8,775 nucleotides of DNA from CAZOJJ01 sp964580105 (lineage in GTDB: Bacteria > Bacteroidota > Rhodothermia > Rhodothermales > Rubricoccaceae), in the NCBI GenBank assembly GCA_964580105.1, contig CAZOJJ010000086.1:1-8775 (forward strand), read 5' to 3'. Below are positions 4,919 through 8,775 of this stretch, piece by piece (position 1 is the first letter of the stretch; every line of letters begins with the position of its first letter). Below the pieces are notes generated by a model, which searched no databases, was not told the DNA's origin, and saw only the letters and a program-made list of their open reading frames with translations. Position numbers and translations under genes: made by a program.

Positions 4919-7540
4919 TTACGGGGTGGTGAGGGTGGCGGCCTCGGCGGTGCGGCCGGTGGCGAGCAGGCAGGCGCGGAGCCGCTCGCGGGCCTCCCGG
5001 ACGTGGACGTGCTCCGCGCCGAGGCTCTCCCGAAGGGCTTCGTAGCTCGCCGCGAGCAGCGGCTCGGCCTCGGCGTGGCGGCCGGCCCGGTGCAGCGCCG
5101 CGCCGAGCAGGCTCCGCGCGGCGGCGCGGTCGGGATGGCCCTCCGGCAGCGCCGCGTCCCGCAGGACGACGACCTCGCGGTGGAGGGCGATGGCTTCGTC
5201 GGTGCGCCCGGCGTCGAGCACGATCAGGCCGAGGGCGGCGCGGGCGCGGGCGGTGAAGGGGCTCTCGTCGCCGAAACTGGCGCGGAAGACGGCGAGGGCG
5301 CGGCGCACGGTCTCCTCTGCCTCGGCCAGCCGGCCCTGCGCCTGGAGCGTCCGCGCAAGGTTGACGAGGGGGAAGCCGATGTCCGGGTGGTCGGCATACT
5401 CCTCGCCGAAGGCCGTGCCGTAGATGGCGACGGCCTCGCGGAGGAACGGCTCGGCCTCGTCGTGCCGCTCGAGGGCGCCGAGCGTGGAGCCGAGGTTGTT
5501 CATGCCGAAGGCGACGTCCGGGTGGTGGTCCCCGTGGGCGCGGCGGAAGCGCTCGACGGCCTCGCGCTGGAGCGCGGCGGCTTCGTCCCGGCGCCCGGCC
5601 TCGTAGTAGAACGAGCCGAGGTTGGCGAGGGTGTTGGCGAGGCTCACGTCGCGGTTCGGGTGGTAGCGGCGGAGCGCGGCCAGCTGCCGTTCGAGGAGCT
5701 GCGTGGCCTCCTCCATTTCCCCGACGTCGGCGAGGCCGATGGCGAGGTTGGCCATCCCCACGAGCAACTCCAGGTCGTCGGGTGGGCGCGTCGCCTCGTC
5801 GATGGCGAAGGCCGCGCGCCAGAGGCGGACGGCGCCGTCGTAGTCGCCGGTTTCGGAGCGGAGGCGGCCGAGGTCGTTGAGGACCTGAGAGACCTGGGCG
5901 CTCCGGTCGCCGAAGCGGCGGCGGTAGGTGGTGAGGGCGAGGGTGAGGATGGAGTCGGCGGCGGCGTACTCCCCGCGATCGGTGAGCAGCCAGCCGAGAC
6001 TGGCCTGCACCTCCGCCACGTCCGGGTGGTGGGGGCCGACGAGGCGGGTGCGGAGGGCGAGGGCGCGGCGGAGCTGGGTCTCGGCCTCGGGGTAGAGGCC
6101 GAGGCTGCGGTAGGTGGTGCCGAGGGTGTGGCGGAGCGTGGCCTCGATGTCGGGCGGGCGGGCGGCGCTGTCGAGGGCGGCGGCGGCGCGGTCGAGCAGG
6201 CTCGCCACGCGCACGTCGCGCCCGTCGGCATAGGGGCTCGGCGCGTCGAAGAGGTCCACGAGGAAGGCGTTGACGGCCTCGGCGCGGGCGGCCTCGGCGC
6301 GGGCGGCGCGGGCCTGCCAGATCGTTCCGGCCAGGCCGGCCAGCAGGATCAGCGCGATGGCGGCGGCGGCAGCCACACCGAGGCGGTGGCGGCGCACGAA
6401 CCGGCGCATCCGGTACCCCACCGTCGCCGGGCGGGCCTCGACGGGCACGCCGTTCAGATGGCGGCGAAGGTCCGCCGCCAGGTCGCCGACGGAGGCATAG
6501 CGGCGGTCCGGCTCCTTCGCCAGCGCCTTCATCACGATCGTGTCGAGGTCGCCACGCAGCGCGCGGCGCCGCTCGGCCGGGGCCACCGCGCTCGGCGACG
6601 GGGGGGGCACCTCGACCACGAGGCGCTCGGCCTCCCGCGCCGTCTTCCCCGCGAGGTCGTACGGCCGCTGCCCGGCGAGCAACTCGTAGAGCACGACGCC
6701 GAGGGCGTACACGTCGGCCGCCGTCGTGACGGCCTCGCCGCGTACCTGTTCGGGTGCGGCGTAGGCGGGCGTGAGCGCGCGGGGGACCGTCATCTTCGTG
6801 AGGCCGTCGTCCCCGGCCGCGTCGCTGAGGAGGGCGGAGACGCCGAAGTCGAGGAGCTTGACGGCCGGCTCCCGCCCGGCCTCGGCGCCGGCGACGAGGA
6901 TGTGGGCGGGCTTGAGGTCGCGGTGGACGACGAGCGCGCGATGGGCGTAGGCGACGGCGTCGCACACGCGGGCGAAGAGCGCCACGCGCTCGGCCGTGCT
7001 CAGGCCGCGGGCTTCGGCGTAGTCCGTGATCGGCTCGCCGTCGACGAGTTCGAGGGCGAGGTAGGGGAGGCCGTCGGCGGTCACGCCGCCGTCGTAGAGC
7101 CGCGCGATGCCGTCGTGCTCGAGGCGGGCGAGGATGCGGCGCTCGGCGGCGAGGCGGCGGGCGAGGGCCTCGCCGGAGGCGAGGAGCGCGCCGGGGGCGA
7201 GCAGCTTGAGGGCGACGGCGCGGTCGTAGAGGCCGTCGCCGCGCTCGGCGCGGTAAACCACGCCCATGCCGCCCTGGCCGAGCCGCTCCACGATCCGCCA
7301 GGGGCCGACCATCCGGCCGTGCACGTGCGGTTCGGCGTCGGTTTCGCCGGGACGGCTCAGGAGCGGCTCGTCGAGGAAGGCGGCGGTCTGGTCGTGGGCG
7401 CGGAGGAGGGCGAGGGCGTCGGCGCGGAGGGTTTCGTCGGGGGACGCCTCGGCGAGCCAGGACTCCCGCGTTTCGGGCGTCCGCTCCAGCGCGTCGAGGA
7501 AGAGGGCCACGGCCCGGGCGTGGCGGTCGGCGTCGGTCAT
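4919..7540 (-). CDS. membrane Ser/Thr protein kinase with C-terminal TPR repeats
   Basis: This 873-aa Hanks-type kinase has an N-terminal helical region (1-60) of the kind found in TPR-kinases paired with ECF sigma factors. The kinase domain spans about 80-360: Gly-rich loop GQGGMG (88-93), VALK Lys112, alpha-C Glu133, catalytic loop HRDLKPAH (206-213), DFG (231-233), AAPE (261-264), the subdomain IX Asp276 and RRY (346-348). A transmembrane helix follows at about 387-408, then an Ala/Arg/Glu-rich juxtamembrane stretch. The rest (about 466-873) is nine to ten TPR-type repeats of roughly 42 residues (e.g. YPEAETQLRRALALR, 483-497), predicted to face the periplasm as a sensor or docking surface. 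The usual Asn of HRDLKPxN is His213, which may impair metal binding. Activation-loop Thr248, Thr251 and Thr257 are candidate autophosphorylation sites. The ATG at 7540 overlaps the sigma stop (ATGA), implying translational coupling. Its target is inferred to be the sigma factor or its regulon. Confidence 0.93.
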   Translation of the reverse strand: MTDADRHARAVALFLDALERTPETRESWLAEASPDETLRADALALLRAHDQTAAFLDEPLLSRPGETDAEPHVHGRMVGPWRIVERLGQGGMGVVYRAERGDGLYDRAVALKLLAPGALLASGEALARRLAAERRILARLEHDGIARLYDGGVTADGLPYLALELVDGEPITDYAEARGLSTAERVALFARVCDAVAYAHRALVVHRDLKPAHILVAGAEAGREPAVKLLDFGVSALLSDAAGDDGLTKMTVPRALTPAYAAPEQVRGEAVTTAADVYALGVVLYELLAGQRPYDLAGKTAREAERLVVEVPPPSPSAVAPAERRRALRGDLDTIVMKALAKEPDRRYASVGDLAADLRRHLNGVPVEARPATVGYRMRRFVRRHRLGVAAAAAIALILLAGLAGTIWQARAARAEAARAEAVNAFLVDLFDAPSPYADGRDVRVASLLDRAAAALDSAARPPDIEATLRHTLGTTYRSLGLYPEAETQLRRALALRTRLVGPHHPDVAEVQASLGWLLTDRGEYAAADSILTLALTTYRRRFGDRSAQVSQVLNDLGRLRSETGDYDGAVRLWRAAFAIDEATRPPDDLELLVGMANLAIGLADVGEMEEATQLLERQLAALRRYHPNRDVSLANTLANLGSFYYEAGRRDEAAALQREAVERFRRAHGDHHPDVAFGMNNLGSTLGALERHDEAEPFLREAVAIYGTAFGEEYADHPDIGFPLVNLARTLQAQGRLAEAEETVRRALAVFRASFGDESPFTARARAALGLIVLDAGRTDEAIALHREVVVLRDAALPEGHPDRAAARSLLGAALHRAGRHAEAEPLLAASYEALRESLGAEHVHVREARERLRACLLATGRTAEAATLTTP
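6275..6313 (-). repeat. 15-bp in-frame repeat in the kinase juxtamembrane segment
   Basis: ggcctcggcgcgggc occurs at 6275-6289 and 6290-6304, with a partial ggcgcgggc at 6305-6313. On the minus strand it encodes repeated ARAEA units just after the transmembrane helix (about residues 410-422). The 15-bp unit keeps frame, so copy-number change would lengthen or shorten a charged helical linker by five residues. Confidence 0.75.
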
Positions 7541-8100
7541 GCGGTCTCCGAGAGGGCGTGGAGGAGCCAGGCACGCGCGGCCGTCCAGTCCCGCTTGACG
7601 GTGGCCTCGGAGAGGCCGAGCACCTCGGCCGTCTCGGGGATCGTCAGCCCGACGAAGTAGCGGAGTTCGACGACCTCGGCCTGGCGGGCGTCGAGGCCGG
7701 CCAGGCGGGTGAGCGCCTCGTCGAGCGCGAGGACCTGCTCGGCCTGCTGGGGGGGCGCGAGGCGGACGTCGTCGAGCGGGAGGGGGCGGGCGTCGCCGCC
7801 GCGCTTCTGCCGGCGCTGAGCGCGGGCGTGGTCCACGAGCACGTCGCGCATGGCGCGGGCGGCCACGCGGAAGAAGTGGTGACGGTCGGCGAAGCCGCTG
7901 TGGCTCCGGGCCAGCTTCTCGTAGGCCTCGTGGACGAGGGCCGTCGTGTTGAGCGTTTCGGCGGCGGGCCGGCGGCGGCGCTGGCGCTGCGCGAGGGCGT
8001 GGAGCTCGTCGTAGACGACGGGGATGAGACGGCCGAACGCGTCGGGGTCGCCGTCGCGGGCCTGTTCGAGCAGGCGGGTGATGTCGTGCGAGGCGGCCAT
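7537..8100 (-). CDS. ECF-type RNA polymerase sigma factor (TIGR02999/sigma70_ECF family)
   Basis: This 187-aa alternative sigma factor redirects RNA polymerase to a specific promoter set. Region 2 covers about residues 5-95, with VVYDELHALAQRQ (28-40), TLNTTALVHEAYEKL (49-63), the family hallmark HHFFRVAARAMRDVLVDHAR (74-93) and QKRGG (98-102). Region 4 covers about 125-182, with the helix-turn-helix LTIPETAEVLGLSEATVKR (152-170) for -35 recognition. The ATG at 8100 gives the normal family length; the open frame continues to 8583 but the extension is not protein-like. The family usually lacks a linked anti-sigma factor and sits beside a Ser/Thr kinase, as here, where its TGA overlaps the kinase ATG as ATGA. 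Control by phosphorylation is inferred from this pairing. No Shine-Dalgarno is seen upstream. A divergent 123-bp region separates it from the HAF-repeat remnant. Confidence 0.93.
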   Translation of the reverse strand: MAASHDITRLLEQARDGDPDAFGRLIPVVYDELHALAQRQRRRRPAAETLNTTALVHEAYEKLARSHSGFADRHHFFRVAARAMRDVLVDHARAQRRQKRGGDARPLPLDDVRLAPPQQAEQVLALDEALTRLAGLDARQAEVVELRYFVGLTIPETAEVLGLSEATVKRDWTAARAWLLHALSETA

Positions 8101-8122
8101 GGGCACGGTGATAACCGGCGAG

Positions 8123-8152
8123 AGAATAGGCCCGGACGCACCCTCGGTACAA
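8123..8152 (-). promoter_or_regulatory. possible promoter of the sigma-kinase operon
   Basis: Reading the minus strand, TTGTAC (8152-8147) is separated by 18 bp from TATTCT (8128-8123), about 22 bases before the sigma ATG at 8100. The match to -35/-10 consensus is partial (3/6 and 4/6). It is one of the few less GC-rich spots in the 123-bp divergent gap. No Bacteroidota-type TTTG/TAnnTTTG pair was found. Confidence 0.25.
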
Positions 8153-8223
8153 GCGCCGACGCGTGAGCCGGTCGGGGCGGCAACGTCGGGTAGAGGCGCA
8201 CTCCCCGTCCGGTCTCTCGCCCC

Positions 8224-8459
8224 ATGCCCCGGCTGCTCGCCGCCCTGGCGGCTGCTCCCGCGCTCGCCCAGTCGTTTCACCCCCTGCCGAGCACACGGCC
8301 CGGCGCCTCCTCCTCCGGCTCTTCCGTGAACGGGGTTACTGCCGACGGCGCCGGCGTCGTCGGGTCCGCCCGCTCGGCCGAGGGGTTCGCCGAGGGGTTC
8401 GAGGCGTTCTACGGACCGAGGCGGGCGGGATGATCTCAATCGGCGACCTGCCGGGCGGC
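8224..8459 (+). pseudogene. frameshifted secreted HAF-repeat protein fragment
   Basis: The ATG at 8224 opens a frame beginning with a signal peptide, MPRLLAALAAAPALA|Q (residues 1-15), then SFHPLPS and VNGVTADGAGVVGSA (35-49), which resembles the VSADGxVVVG core of HAF extracellular repeats. A 12-bp duplication (8377-8388, 8389-8400) gives AEGFAEGF. After EAFY the frame runs into GPRRAG and a stop at 8431-8433. Restoring one base after 8412 gives YWTEAGGMISIGDLPGG up to 8459, exactly the next HAF consensus (EAFxWT...GMxxLGDLPGG). The gene therefore appears broken by a one-base deletion, or the sequence has an error there. After 8459 no further clear repeat is seen, though VVG and RVAVG fragments appear in another frame, so further decay or deletion is likely. 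If intact, it would be a secreted or surface repeat protein of unknown role. The alternative is a genuine 69-aa secreted peptide. Confidence 0.6.
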
Positions 8460-8615
8460 CCCACGCCGTCTCGTCGTCGGCATGGACGGGGTCGGCACGT
8501 CGCTCCCTGCCGTCGGGGACCGTGTCGCGGTGGGTCACGCTCGTGCGGTGAGCCGACTCCGACGCGTTCGTCGGTTGACCCACGCATTCCTGCCTTCCTC
8601 AAGACCCCATCGACG
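8460..8615. other. 156 bp without an intact gene
   Basis: One plus-strand frame stays open from 8430 past 8615, but its translation is Arg/Cys/Gly-rich and matches nothing. Another frame has scattered VVG and VAVG pieces that may be decayed HAF repeats. No promoter, hairpin with T-tract or RNA gene was recognised. Confidence 0.4.
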
Positions 8616-8775
8616 ATGTCCCTGACGCTCCCAACTCCCGCCGGGCGTAGCGCCTCGCGCGTTTCTTGCCCCCTCGCTCGTGGGGACGCCGGCCCTCGTG
8701 GGCTGCAGCTCCGGGGACCCCGATCCCGACGGCCCTTCCGACGGCCCTTCCGACGGCCCTTCCGACGGCCCTTCC
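8616..8775 (+). pseudogene. partial lipoprotein N-terminus, start and lipobox in different frames
   Basis: The ATG at 8616 reads MSLTLPTPAGRSASR, a plausible signal-peptide n-region, and then turns into Arg/Pro-rich low-complexity sequence. In the frame one base later, FLAPSLVGTPALVGC gives a hydrophobic stretch and a lipobox-like LVGC (Cys codon 8704-8706), followed by SSGDPDP and (DGPS) repeats, a typical acidic linker of a Rhodothermales-style lipoprotein. That second frame has a TGA at 8623-8625 and no good start codon after it. Removing one base near 8661 would join the halves. This is either a real frameshift, a sequencing error or a chance resemblance. The gene runs off the right edge, so its main domain is unknown. 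Confidence 0.45.
8728..8775. repeat. 12-bp tandem repeat, four copies to the window end
   Basis: gacggcccttcc is repeated exactly at 8728-8739, 8740-8751, 8752-8763 and 8764-8775 and continues to the window edge, so total copy number is unknown. The 12-bp unit keeps frame; in the lipobox frame it encodes Asp-Gly-Pro-Ser, a likely flexible linker behind the lipidated Cys. Confidence 0.92.

Noticed and set aside
4908..7574. Long minus-strand Arg/Pro-rich frame of 888 codons
   Set aside because: Out-of-frame shadow of the kinase caused by high GC and scarcity of stop codons.
5003..7660. Long plus-strand open frame of 885 codons opposite the kinase gene
   Set aside because: It is the antisense shadow of the kinase; its Gly/Ala/Val/Glu-rich translation has no domain, whereas the minus strand encodes a complete kinase with TPRs.
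7541..8296. Extension of the kinase N-terminus upstream into the sigma gene
   Set aside because: The ATG at 7540 overlaps the sigma stop and the protein from there matches the family; the extension is a shadow of the sigma gene.
8101..8583. Extension of the sigma factor N-terminus to 8583
   Set aside because: The 187-aa version from 8100 has the normal family length and the extra sequence is low-complexity.
1..8775. tRNA, rRNA, transposase or integrase genes
   Set aside because: None were recognised; there are no conserved rRNA stretches, no tRNA-like cloverleaf I could identify and no transposase motifs.

Overview
The window is very GC-rich and gene-dense, with few Shine-Dalgarno-like sites. 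It carries a TIGR02999-type ECF sigma factor coupled to a membrane Ser/Thr kinase with TPRs, a Reeler/choice-of-anchor-V cytochrome-like protein, a Rof-like protein and a HAF-repeat remnant. Together these suggest a marine or halophilic member of the Rhodothermota (Rhodothermales, e.g. Rubricoccaceae-like). That assignment is inferred from gene families and composition; no phylogenetic marker is present, and Planctomycetes or Acidobacteria share some of these families.

Layout. Positions 1-56 hold a 14-bp tandem repeat that abuts the start of a 2-aminobenzoate/benzoate-type CoA ligase (57-1703, +). Next on the same strand are a secreted seven-bladed virginiamycin-B-lyase-like propeller (1760-2749) and, overlapping its end, an exported single-haem CxxCH protein with a Reeler-like domain (about 2733-3308). 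After a short gap with a 16-bp tandem repeat comes a Rof-type Rho-binding antiterminator (3417-3668, +). It converges on an SDR oxidoreductase (3706-4599, -). About 320 bp of non-coding DNA with palindromes and an 18-bp duplication separates the SDR from a second minus-strand unit: the sigma factor (7537-8100) followed, through an ATGA overlap, by an 873-aa kinase-TM-TPR receptor (4919-7540).

The right end (8101-8775) holds a 123-bp divergent intergenic region, then what appear to be two damaged plus-strand genes for surface proteins. The first is a secreted HAF-repeat protein broken by an apparent one-base deletion near 8412. The second is the N-terminus of a lipoprotein whose start and lipobox lie in different frames and whose linker is encoded by a 12-bp (DGPS) repeat running off the window.

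Functional reading. The sigma-kinase pair is a self-contained signalling unit: extracytoplasmic TPR sensor, cytoplasmic kinase and promoter-specificity factor, with no anti-sigma factor visible. The kinase catalytic loop reads HRDLKPAH where HRDLKPxN is expected, so its activity is in question. The left genes do not form one obvious pathway. The CoA ligase suggests aromatic-acid catabolism continuing to the left of the window, while the propeller and the haem/Reeler protein are exported. Nothing here is clearly a wholly new system. The most unusual points are the His-for-Asn change in the kinase, the two frameshifted surface-protein genes, and several short tandem arrays of different unit length in gaps or gene ends.
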